A DNA stretch of 64,000 nucleotides from JAQUCI01 sp034932685. GTDB lineage: Bacteria; Bacillota_I; Bacilli_A; Erysipelotrichales; Erysipelotrichaceae. The position numbers and the translations under genes were made by a program. Below, in pieces: positions 36,751-45,018 of the stretch; the stretch's first letter is position 1; each line of letters begins with the position of its first letter. The stretch spans positions 62,001 through 126,000 of the forward strand of contig JAYFOM010000008.1 of NCBI GenBank assembly GCA_034932685.1, written 5' to 3'. The notes beneath the pieces were generated by a model. That model was not told the origin of the DNA. It ran no database searches and worked only from the letters and a program-made list of their open reading frames with translations.

Positions 36751-37602
36751 CTAGTTGATCTTACAGATCCTTTGACCATTGGAATTGGTCGTTTTTGTGC
36801 CAAAGCCGATAATCGTAACTTTGGGATTTTGTTTCCCGATCATACGAACGACATTCAGTCTTTTTTCCGAACCGACAAATAGATCTAACGTATTTTGTGG
36901 AACACCACGATCAGCAATGATCGCTTTAAATGGTACCCCTGGTTCAAGCCCCATGCCACTAAAGGTATGATTGCTTATTTCAATAATACTACAGATGGGA
37001 AGTTTAGTTGTACTTGCGACCATATAATAACCTTCGTAAGTAATGCCTTCTTTCCATGTGCCGTCTGCTTGTCTAACGCTGGTGGTATTAAAACTAATAC
37101 CGCTTGATGTGTTAGCATTGCCATTACCATCAGGGTAACAACCGCCACAATCAGAGCCATAACGCCAAATATTGGTTGGGAAAAATACAGCGCCAAGCTC
37201 AGGTTCACCATAATATTCATAAACTGTTGGTTGAGCTTCGACGATTTCGGTAGATTCAGGTATTAACGTCTTAGATAATAGATTACCAAACATATCATAG
37301 GTTAAGCGATAATAGTTCAATTCCTTTTTAGGAGAGCCGTTACTTGTTTTATTAGCTACCCAATACAATCCGCTAGATGTGTCCTTTGGATCGCGATATA
37401 TTGTTTTTTGCTTGGCTAAGACCGTTTCTTCAACAACGATCTCAAAGCTGAATGGTTCAACTGTGCTAAGCAAAGAACCGCTGGTTAATATCTGATTTGA
37501 AAGTGTTTGAAAAATGACTTTATCATTTTCCTTCCGATTAGTACATCCAATCAAGCTTAATATTAATAGTATTACTATCAATTTCAGCCTCATTTTTTGC
37601 AT
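36751..37602 (-). CDS. YabE-like G5/3D-domain lipoprotein
   Basis: 283 aa. Lipobox LIGC near residue 20. A G5-like domain (about 48-130: EPFSFEIVVEETVLAKQKTI) is followed by a C-terminal 3D (Asp-triad) domain with IIADRGVPQ and TLDLFVGSE (about 228-250). In Bacillus the gene before rnmV, yabE, has the same domains and is a wall-active Rpf-like protein. AGGAG site before the ATG. Expected to act on peptidoglycan at the cell surface. Confidence 0.85.
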   Translation of the reverse strand: MQKMRLKLIVILLILSLIGCTNRKENDKVIFQTLSNQILTSGSLLSTVEPFSFEIVVEETVLAKQKTIYRDPKDTSSGLYWVANKTSNGSPKKELNYYRLTYDMFGNLLSKTLIPESTEIVEAQPTVYEYYGEPELGAVFFPTNIWRYGSDCGGCYPDGNGNANTSSGISFNTTSVRQADGTWKEGITYEGYYMVASTTKLPICSIIEISNHTFSGMGLEPGVPFKAIIADRGVPQNTLDLFVGSEKRLNVVRMIGKQNPKVTIIGFGTKTTNSNGQRICKIN

Positions 37603-37664
37603 AATTGTCTCCTTTCTTCAAGACTTGGGCATTTTAGCACATGAGTTTTATGCTTGTCAAACAT

Positions 37665-38435
37665 TTAACCAATCAGGCTTTGGTAGTTTATATGTAATTG
37701 CTTAATAAATTCAGCTTCATCAATCCCTTTTAAAGCACTAATATACTCTCCAACAAAGCGGACATAGGCTGGTTCATTGCGCTTACCACGCTTTGGAACT
37801 GGTGCCATAAAAGGAGCATCAGTTTCAATTAGTAAATCCTTGATATCAAGCTGTTTAGCAACAGCAACTGGTAATACCGCATTTTTAAAGGTAACAGGTC
37901 CTGCCAGTGATATTAAGTAACCTAACTTAACATACTCTTTTGCCATCTCAACACTACCACTATAACAATGCATGACTCCTTTTTTAATGACGTTAGCTGC
38001 TTTAAGTGTCGTATAGGTGTCATTGGTTGCTTCACGGCTATGAACAAGTACTGGTAAATGATGTTTGTTGGCAAGTTTAAGTTGCGCATCAAATAGAGCT
38101 TGTTGTTTTACTTTATTATCTTTACGCCAATAATAATCAAGTCCAATCTCACCCACTGCCACAAAAGCTTTAGTCGCTAATAATGTATCAAGCTTTTCTA
38201 GCATTTGCTCATCTGCCTCATCAGCATCTTCAGGATGTATTCCTAAAGCTAAATCAACCATGTCATACTGTTTCTTTAGTTTTAAACCATAATTTACTTG
38301 ATCTAGACCACATACAATCACCATAATACGCTTAACATTAGCGTTAAGCGCATTAGTGATCACCATATCTATATCTTCTTTAAAGTTATCTTCACATAAG
38401 TGAGCGTGTGAATCAATCCAACCTAGTTCATTCAT
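37665..38435 (-). CDS. tatD: TatD-family metal-dependent DNase
   Basis: 256 aa. TIM-barrel metal motifs: WIDSHAHL (about 6-13), GEIGLDYYW (about 95-103), VLVHSREA and LIETDAPFMAP (about 200-210). TatD proteins are 3'-5' exonucleases implicated in DNA repair. Two bases separate it from mnmE, which lies upstream in the operon; GGGGA ribosome site. Confidence 0.93.
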   Translation of the reverse strand: MNELGWIDSHAHLCEDNFKEDIDMVITNALNANVKRIMVIVCGLDQVNYGLKLKKQYDMVDLALGIHPEDADEADEQMLEKLDTLLATKAFVAVGEIGLDYYWRKDNKVKQQALFDAQLKLANKHHLPVLVHSREATNDTYTTLKAANVIKKGVMHCYSGSVEMAKEYVKLGYLISLAGPVTFKNAVLPVAVAKQLDIKDLLIETDAPFMAPVPKRGKRNEPAYVRFVGEYISALKGIDEAEFIKQLHINYQSLIG

Positions 38436-38436
38436 T

Positions 38437-39762
38437 TTATTTCCCCAAACAGAAGTTACTAAAGAGTGTATCTAATAAATCATCTTGACTTACTTCTCCT
38501 AATATTGATTTTAAAGCACGGTATGCATTCTCAATATCAATGAGTACAATATCAAGTTCCATCGCTGCTTTTAATGATGATAACGCTTGTATGATCGCTT
38601 CTTTAGCACTAACGGCTAAAGCGATCTGTCTTTCGTTATTCAAGATATCTTCATTGATCAAAAGCATTTGTTTTTCAAACATTTTTTCTATTGCTTTTAT
38701 CAAAGGATTAATATCATTGTTTAAAGCACTTATTGATAGTTCGTATTTTTCATCTGTTAAATCTGATTTATTATATACGATCAATTGTTTTTTATCTTTT
38801 GTCATTGCGATCAATTCTTCTTCTTCACTACTTATAGTAGCAGTAGCGTCAAGTACTATGATCACCAGTTGTGCTTCATCAATCGCTTTTTTAGTTTTAT
38901 CAATACCAATCTGTTCTATGATATCTTTAGTTTCTCTAAGGCCAGCAGTATCGATAAGATCAAGCGTTATATTACTAAGTTGAATCTTACCTTCTACAAG
39001 ATCTCTGGTAGTACCAGCGATCGCTGTTACGATTGCTTTATCTTCTTCAAGCAATGCATTTAATAAACTAGATTTACCAACATTAGGTTTACCAATGATC
39101 GCAGTTTTAATGCCCGTATTAATGATACGGCCATTTTCAGCTTGCATGATAATTTGATCTAGTGCTTTTTCCCACTTAAGTAAGAAGGGTAAAACCATCT
39201 CATCTGTCATTTGTTTGATATCTTCATATTCAGGATAATCAATATTAACCTCAATATTAGCAATAACCTCTAACATTTCCGCAATTAATGGTTCAAGTAA
39301 GCGTGCTACGCTGCCTCTAATGCCCTTTAATGCTTGTTTTGCTTGAACTGATGAATTAGCCCTAACTATATCATTAACGGCCTCAGCTTGCGCAAGATCG
39401 ATTCTGCCATTAAGAAAAGCCCTTTGGGTAAACTCACCAGGAAGTGCTTGTCTAGCCCCACTGGCAAGACAAAGCGCTAAGATCTTTCTGATGATATATA
39501 CACTACCATGACAATTGATCTCGATGATATCTTCTCCGGTATACGTTTTAGGTGCTTTAAAAACACTGAGCAAAACCTCATCAATAAGTTCATTATCATG
39601 CTTTATATAACCATAGTTAATGGAATGATCACTAAAAAGATTAATATCCTTACTAAAGATCTTGTTTACTATTGCGATGGCATCATTACCAGAAACCCTG
39701 ATTATCCCAATCGCCCCTTCTTGTAAAGGTGTACTAATAGCACATATCGTATCAAAGAGCAT
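38437..39762 (-). CDS. mnmE: tRNA modification GTPase MnmE
   Basis: 441 aa from ATG 39762 (AGGT site), avoiding a longer overlap from 39777. The N-terminal folate-binding domain is followed by the GTPase domain with GKPNVGKSSLLN (about 220), DTAGLRET (about 265) and NKSD, and the diagnostic C-terminal FCLGK. With MnmG it modifies wobble uridine in tRNA. Follows the HAD gene and precedes tatD. Confidence 0.96.
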   Translation of the reverse strand: MLFDTICAISTPLQEGAIGIIRVSGNDAIAIVNKIFSKDINLFSDHSINYGYIKHDNELIDEVLLSVFKAPKTYTGEDIIEINCHGSVYIIRKILALCLASGARQALPGEFTQRAFLNGRIDLAQAEAVNDIVRANSSVQAKQALKGIRGSVARLLEPLIAEMLEVIANIEVNIDYPEYEDIKQMTDEMVLPFLLKWEKALDQIIMQAENGRIINTGIKTAIIGKPNVGKSSLLNALLEEDKAIVTAIAGTTRDLVEGKIQLSNITLDLIDTAGLRETKDIIEQIGIDKTKKAIDEAQLVIIVLDATATISSEEEELIAMTKDKKQLIVYNKSDLTDEKYELSISALNNDINPLIKAIEKMFEKQMLLINEDILNNERQIALAVSAKEAIIQALSSLKAAMELDIVLIDIENAYRALKSILGEVSQDDLLDTLFSNFCLGK

Positions 39763-39766
39763 ATTA

Positions 39767-40414
39767 TTACCTACCAAAGATAATATCAGTTAGCTGTTTT
39801 ACTTCATCAATCAAATAAGTAGGATTCATTGCTTTAAGTTGCTTTTTATCTCTAAATCCCCAAGCAACACTTAGGGTATCAACAGCAGCGTTTTTACCTG
39901 TCAGAATATCCACATCCGAATCACCAACATATAATACTTCTGAATTGTTAAGTTTAAAATCATCAATCATGTTCAATAAGATATTAGGATCTGGTTTTAC
40001 TATTGAATCCTTATCCATTCCCAAAACTATATCAAAAAGACCTGGGAAAAAGTGTTCAACGATCTTAATCGCAAAATTATGAGGTTTATTAGTTAATACC
40101 CCTAGTTTAATCTTTTTAGCTTTAAGTTTATTCAAGACATCACTAATACCCAAGTATTCCTTGGTGTTATCTAACATGTGGTGATGATAATAACTATCAA
40201 AAAGCTTATCCGCTACCCTAGCACCTGACTTACAACAGTCAGGTAATAGATTATCGATCATCTTTTGTTTACCATAACCAACCATCATTTTATACTTTTC
40301 AATATCATGAATTGGTAACCCCATCTCCACTAGTGCATAGTTTCCAGCTTTAGCAAGATCAGCAATTGTGTCTAATAGTGTACCATCTAAATCAAATATT
40401 ACCGCTTGATACAT
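39767..40414 (-). CDS. HAD-family phosphatase (PpaX/Gph type)
   Basis: 215 aa from ATG 40414 (AAGGA site). HAD motifs: VIFDLDGTLLDT (about 4-15), VLTNKPH (motif II) and VGDSDVDILTGKNA (motif IV, about 165-178). Resembles pyrophosphatase PpaX or phosphoglycolate phosphatase; the substrate cannot be told apart from sequence alone. First gene of the unit with mnmE and tatD, with a near-consensus promoter just upstream. Confidence 0.88.
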   Translation of the reverse strand: MYQAVIFDLDGTLLDTIADLAKAGNYALVEMGLPIHDIEKYKMMVGYGKQKMIDNLLPDCCKSGARVADKLFDSYYHHHMLDNTKEYLGISDVLNKLKAKKIKLGVLTNKPHNFAIKIVEHFFPGLFDIVLGMDKDSIVKPDPNILLNMIDDFKLNNSEVLYVGDSDVDILTGKNAAVDTLSVAWGFRDKKQLKAMNPTYLIDEVKQLTDIIFGR

Positions 40415-40436
40415 ATATACCATCCTTAATACCAAG

Positions 40437-40465
40437 ATTATACTTTATTCATGATTACATGACAA
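40437..40465 (-). promoter_or_regulatory. Promoter of the HAD-mnmE-tatD operon
   Basis: Minus strand: -35 TTGTCA (40460-40465), 17-bp spacer, -10 TATAAT (40437-40442). A near-consensus vegetative promoter. Confidence 0.85.
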
Positions 40466-40763
40466 ATATCTTGATTCAGCCAATATTCAACTGTGTAGTT
40501 ATTTTTGAAAAACACTATTCTTTACACAAATGTAATTATTTATAACTTTTGAGATATTTCTTGTTTAAGCGGTATATATATGTGAGGGAAGGTTGTTTGG
40601 CTAATACTCTAACCACATTTAAATATATGAATAACTCACTTTCTAAAGCTCTCATATTAAGGTTAGTACGGATAATATCAATCTTAGCAACTACAAACAA
40701 CTTTCCCCACTACTTACCATAAAGAATGATCAATCCACATATACTTTATTCACGCCTATTCTT
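40466..40763. other. Intergenic stretch without a recognised gene
   Basis: About 300 AT-rich bases between the HAD-operon promoter and the small unknown gene. No open frame of note, RNA gene or clear hairpin was found. The 12-mer atactttattca occurs near both ends (40440 and 40741), which may be chance. Confidence 0.5.
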
Positions 40764-41090
40764 CTAGTATGTACTTAAGTCATATTCAATATTGTTTTTT
40801 TCACAAAAAGTTCTTAGCGCTGCACAACCATCAAGACCAGCAAACTTATTAAGCAAGACTTTCTTGATATCAGCGTTTTCTTTTCTTAATAAACTAGAAA
40901 GCCGCTTAGTATTTTCTTTATCAAAAGCGTAGAAATATTCATGCTCATCTTTTCCAAAATATTTCTCAAGGTCTTCACCGATATCTTGTCCAGAGATCAA
41001 AAAACAACCCTTAGTCAAACTAGCACTAACATAAACATAAGCTATAGTTGTTTTTTCATCACATAGTATCAAGTTAGTAAAATCAACCAT
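40764..41090 (-). CDS. Small protein of unknown function
   Basis: 108 aa from ATG 41090 (AAGGA site); two earlier in-frame ATGs have no good site. Begins MVDFTNLILCDEKTTIAYVY and ends with a Cys-containing CAALRTFCEKNN segment. Soluble, mixed alpha/beta in look, no motif recognised. A TATAAT box lies at 41118-41123. It lies between the mnmE operon and the CRISPR array, about 570 bases from the latter. Confidence 0.6.
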   Translation of the reverse strand: MVDFTNLILCDEKTTIAYVYVSASLTKGCFLISGQDIGEDLEKYFGKDEHEYFYAFDKENTKRLSSLLRKENADIKKVLLNKFAGLDGCAALRTFCEKNNIEYDLSTY

Positions 41091-41123
41091 TATTTCGTCC
41101 TTCATTTCGTCGTTTTTATTATA

Positions 41124-41486
41124 ACTTAGATTCATTTAGAAATATAACACACTCAAATAAATCAATATCATTAACTTTAGAAATTACCTTTTAGGCTAAA
41201 AATCATTAGAAATTTTTATTCCATATTTTACATTAAATATATTATTTTTCGCTATAGCAAAACCAAAAGATATGCATTAGCAAACAAAACAAGCATCCAC
41301 CTGCACAATTTTTTCCGGTTAATGTTTCATCTTCAAAATTCTTTATCCATAATAGAGCAAACTTATGGATCCTTTTGTTTATTAACATTGGATAATCTTC
41401 TAATCATTATTTTCCATTTTTTATACTAAGCATATGTTCATTTTATTATAGTTTGCTAATAATATTACATAGCATACTTTAATTAT
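41124..41486. other. AT-rich spacer region beyond the distal end of the CRISPR array
   Basis: No gene recognised. Very AT-rich with many stops in every frame. To its right, 41518-41640 holds a 40-codon minus-strand frame without a start that may be a gene remnant. Confidence 0.5.
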
Positions 41487-41515
41487 AAAAAATCAGTTTA
41501 ATTATTTTACTGAAT
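41487..41515 (-). terminator. Weak terminator-like hairpin beyond the array
   Basis: On the minus strand a 5-bp stem (TCAGT/ACTGA) is followed by six T residues (41487-41492). It would lie about 150 bases past the last repeat and could end the pre-crRNA transcript. The stem is short, so the call is weak. Confidence 0.3.
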
Positions 41516-41660
41516 TATTAATTCACATATTCATTCACAATCAAATCAAATAACTCATCTATATAGTTTTCAATATATGAATGCTGTAAACAAGATAGAA
41601 TAGTTAAAAGAAAATTAAACCTAATAAATCCATTATAAGTTTAATGAAGTGTTGTGATTT

Positions 41661-43082
41661 TGTTCTTACTAATATCATTCCACACTACTCTCAAACCGAT
41701 GGTCACTCCTATTGACAATGCCATAAGTTTTACTACCATAAGAATCTACACTACTCTCAAACTAATGTAGTCTCTCTTTTTCCAACCATTTAGTTTTACT
41801 ACCATAAGAATCTACACTACTCTCAAACTACATCTTAAGTTTACCTAAGCGATTTACAGTTTTACTACCATAAGAATCTACACTACTCTCAAACAATACT
41901 TATAACTCAACTACTAATTGGTATGTTTTACTACCATAAGAATCTACACTACTCTCAAACGGACTGTGTCTCTTTAATTTACATCCAGCCGTTTTACTAC
42001 CATAAGAATCTACACTACTCTCAAACCTATTGTTTGGTTAAACTTTTTGCCTAACAGTTTTACTACCATAAGAATCTACACTACTCTCAAACGTAATATA
42101 GATATACTACCTTATTACTACAGTTTTACTACCATAAGAATCTACACTGCTCTCAAACACACTGGCAACAGGAACACTGGCAACAGGGTTTTACTACCAT
42201 AAGAATCTACACTACTCTCAAACAGTAGTTCCAGCGTTACTCATCGCATTTGTGTTTTACTACCATAAGAATCTACACTACTCTCAAACGTCGCAGCTTT
42301 AACAAAGAATGACATCAACGTTTTACTACCATAAGAATCTACACTACTCTCAAACAGCTGCTTATAGTTGGGAGTTAAAAACTGGTGTTTTACTACCATA
42401 AGAATCTACACTACTCTCAAACCATCCAAAGTTTATAGATAGGTTCGAAAAAGTTTTACTACCATAAGAATCTACACTACTCTCAAACGGTATCGGCTTT
42501 TGTGTTGGGTGTATCTTTGTTTTACTACCATAAGAATCTACACTACTCTCAAACATATTGGACGCTATAACTAATGTTATACAAGTTTTACTACCATAAG
42601 AATCTACACTACTCTCAAACCTTTCAACAATTCCATTTACAACCTTACCAGTTTTACTACCATAAGAATCTACACTACTCTCAAACTTCAATCCTTTTTC
42701 TTTACTTAAAACATTAGTTTTACTACCATAAGAATCTACACTACTCTCAAACAGATAGTTAGTTAGTTCTTTGACAATTAGAGTTTTACTACCATAAGAA
42801 TCTACACTACTCTCAAACAGTTGTAACATAATGATAAATTAATTAAGAGTTTTACTACCATAAGAATCTACACTACTCTCAAACGGGGTATGTGTTGGGA
42901 AAGTTAGGAGTAAAGTTTTACTACCATAAGAATCTACACTACTCTCAAACGTTAGACAGTTGCGGTGCTTGCTCAGTAGGTTTTACTACCATAAGAATCT
43001 ACACTACTCTCAAACCCACTTAGGTATTAAATCATCAACATTACCTGTTTTACTACCATAAGAATCTACACTACTCTCAAAC
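41661..43082 (-). CRISPR. Type II-A CRISPR array, 22 repeats and 21 spacers
   Basis: 36-bp repeats; in crRNA sense each begins GTTTGAGAGTAGTGTAG and ends ATGGTAGTAAAAC. Repeats start (plus coordinates) at 41727, 41793, 41859, 41925, 41991, 42057, 42123, 42188, 42254, 42320, 42387, 42453, 42519, 42585, 42651, 42717, 42783, 42849, 42915, 42980 and 43047. The repeat at 42123 has one change (42149). The distal repeat at 41661-41696 keeps only its first half in crRNA sense and is decayed, marking the oldest end. Spacers are 29-31 bp, mostly 30. Transcription runs leftward from the leader beside csn2. Confidence 0.98.
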
Positions 43083-43167
43083 CCCAAATATAGCAAGATA
43101 GCATAGATCTATGGATTAATTACATCAATTATAACACTACAATATAATTGATGTTATCTTATGAACA
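43083..43167 (-). promoter_or_regulatory. CRISPR leader with array promoter and inverted repeat
   Basis: 85 bases between csn2 and the first repeat. On the minus strand an extended -10 TGTTATAAT (TATAAT at 43128-43133) lies about 45 bp before the array; the -35 is weak. A perfect 11-bp inverted repeat (CATCAATTATA at 43123-43133, TATAATTGATG at 43143-43153) surrounds the -10. The leader ends ATTTGGG before the repeat, similar to the leader-anchoring end of other II-A systems (ATTTGAG). Confidence 0.75.
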
Positions 43168-43839
43168 TTATGTAATTACACAAGAATCTTTGTCAATAAT
43201 TAAATATTTCTCTCCTTCCAGTTTTTCTCTAACAGCAGGTTCTATCATTACTAATTGAATTTTAAGATATCGAGCAAGTTTGTACAAATCCTTCAGCTCT
43301 TTTTCACTTAAATACGGTTTAATGTTTATAAATACAAATACTTTACTTTTAAGCAACGATGAGCAAATACTCATATAGTTTGATATTTTTTCGATTAGTG
43401 TTGAAGAAATATCATTGAATTTTAGATTTACAAATTTAAAAAGATTTTTTATATCAAGTTCTTCTTCATATAAAAAATCATAGTCAAATTCCTCTAATAA
43501 TTTCGTAATAAAATCATTTATCAGCGAATTTAAATTATTCATTCCAAGAATATATTCAGATGACAATATATATTTCTCAATATCAGAATATAGTTTATTA
43601 ATCAAAATACGTGAATTTATATCAAATGATATAGGATCAATTATCAGTTGCATATGTTTATCAAGCTTATATTCAACATCTAGTTCAGATAGTATCCAAC
43701 TTCCATCTAATCCGTTGTACTGCTTGTAAAAATCCATAATATACTTGGTGAAAATATAGTTATTTTCTATAACAAGTATATTGACTTCATTCTCTAGAAA
43801 ATTAATCTCACACAAGTTGTCTTTATTTATCAACTTCAT
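43168..43839 (-). CDS. csn2: CRISPR adaptation protein Csn2
   Basis: 223 aa, in the size class of canonical Csn2. Sequence identity is weak by eye, but the N-terminal beta region (NEVNILVIENNYIFTKYI), the middle helical part and the C-terminal KVFVFINIKPYLSEKELKDL segment fit Csn2. Position, fourth in cas9-cas1-cas2-csn2 next to the array, makes the call firm. Csn2 forms a tetrameric ring on DNA ends and is needed for spacer uptake, defining subtype II-A. ATGA overlap with cas2. Confidence 0.92.
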   Translation of the reverse strand: MKLINKDNLCEINFLENEVNILVIENNYIFTKYIMDFYKQYNGLDGSWILSELDVEYKLDKHMQLIIDPISFDINSRILINKLYSDIEKYILSSEYILGMNNLNSLINDFITKLLEEFDYDFLYEEELDIKNLFKFVNLKFNDISSTLIEKISNYMSICSSLLKSKVFVFINIKPYLSEKELKDLYKLARYLKIQLVMIEPAVREKLEGEKYLIIDKDSCVIT

Positions 43840-44156
43840 AATATAACTAACCTACTATCTGTGTTTAAGACACTAGAGCTTATTTCACCAACAAGAAATT
43901 CTATTCGCGAAAATTGTTTTTCTGTTAAAGTAAATATTTGCACAAGTCCAACCGGTGGTTTGTTTGCTCTTACTGTATTAACTATCGATTCAACAACCGA
44001 CATATTTAAAGCCAATTTACAATAAACTGATTTTTGCATCATCATAAACCCGTTTTTCATAAGATATTTACGGAATTTAGTATACTCCCTTATTTCAGAT
44101 GATGTTTTAATAGGCAGATCAAACATTACAATAACTCTCATATATCTATAGCTCAT
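43836..44156 (-). CDS. cas2: CRISPR-associated endoribonuclease-like Cas2
   Basis: 106 aa. Begins MSYRYMRVIVMFDLP with the conserved Asp at the end of the first strand; KSVYCKLALN and VQIFTLTEKQF are typical of Cas2. Forms the Cas1-Cas2 integrase core as a central dimer. The start overlaps the cas1 stop by 11 bases. Confidence 0.96.
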   Translation of the reverse strand: MSYRYMRVIVMFDLPIKTSSEIREYTKFRKYLMKNGFMMMQKSVYCKLALNMSVVESIVNTVRANKPPVGLVQIFTLTEKQFSRIEFLVGEISSSVLNTDSRLVIL

Positions 44157-45018
44157 TCTGATAAAACCTTATTAATGATATGTCTTTTTCATCAATCGCA
44201 TCGAAAACACTTTTGCAATACAGTTTAATCGCATTAGATACAAATTGTCTTTTCCCTTCGATATTTACATTTTCATTCAAAATATTGACAATCGCCATTT
44301 TTTCATTTTGTTCAAGTTTATCTGGGTTTAAATTATAAACACATTTATCTACAAGTGGTCTAAACGGTTCCATCAAATCAGAACCAAGATTATATTGATT
44401 GAATACATTATCATGATAAATACCTAATTGTGTTAAATAACCATTTATAACTATTTCCCTGTTAATACAAGATAATAAAATACTATAACCATAATTAAGA
44501 GCTGCGTTAATTGGAATGTCTGCCGTACGAGTAAACTCCATTCCAAACAGAGAATTAAAATATACTTTTGCTGCGTGTCCTTCTCTATTAGATAAATCAT
44601 TTATCTCTATTTCTTCGATGTATTTGTTCAATAAGTTTGCTTCTTCTTTACCTAATAAATCAAGTAACTCTTTCTGTTTTCTTATCTTCTCTGCCACTAT
44701 TTCTGTCCATACTAATGATTTAATATTTTCGTTCCAACTAATTTGCTTTCGCAATTTTGCTGTTGTGTCATGACAACCATATTGAGTAGAAAGCTCGGAG
44801 ATAGGATTCCTTTTCTCGTCACAAAATATGACTTTTACCTTATTCTTTACTAATTCACATAATAAATAACTAGTCATTGATACGGCTGTTGATTCTATTA
44901 ATAGAATAGATATTTCACTAATATGAATTTGAGTTATTTCTTCTTGTCTAATAACAAGATATTCCATTTTAAAATCAAGTTTTGCGTTGTTGGAAACAAC
45001 AACAATTCGCCAGCTCAT
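44146..45018 (-). CDS. cas1: CRISPR integrase Cas1
   Basis: 290 aa, type II Cas1 size. Conserved residues are visible in GHAAKVYFNSLFGMEF (with the preceding Glu of REGH), GIYHDN (His) and DLMEPFRPLVD (acidic). It integrates new spacers at the leader end. ATGA overlap with cas9, so the cas genes are translationally coupled. Confidence 0.97.
   Translation of the reverse strand: MSWRIVVVSNNAKLDFKMEYLVIRQEEITQIHISEISILLIESTAVSMTSYLLCELVKNKVKVIFCDEKRNPISELSTQYGCHDTTAKLRKQISWNENIKSLVWTEIVAEKIRKQKELLDLLGKEEANLLNKYIEEIEINDLSNREGHAAKVYFNSLFGMEFTRTADIPINAALNYGYSILLSCINREIVINGYLTQLGIYHDNVFNQYNLGSDLMEPFRPLVDKCVYNLNPDKLEQNEKMAIVNILNENVNIEGKRQFVSNAIKLYCKSVFDAIDEKDISLIRFYQNEL

Noticed and set aside
40440..40752. 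12-bp direct repeat flanking a gene-free stretch, as from a lost mobile element
   Set aside because: The repeat is AT-rich and short, with no terminal inverted repeats or transposase remains between the copies.
42362..42829. 155-codon minus-strand frame with repeated FESSVDSYGSKT units
   Set aside because: It is the CRISPR array read through repeats and spacers; the periodic peptide is the 36-bp repeat, not a protein.
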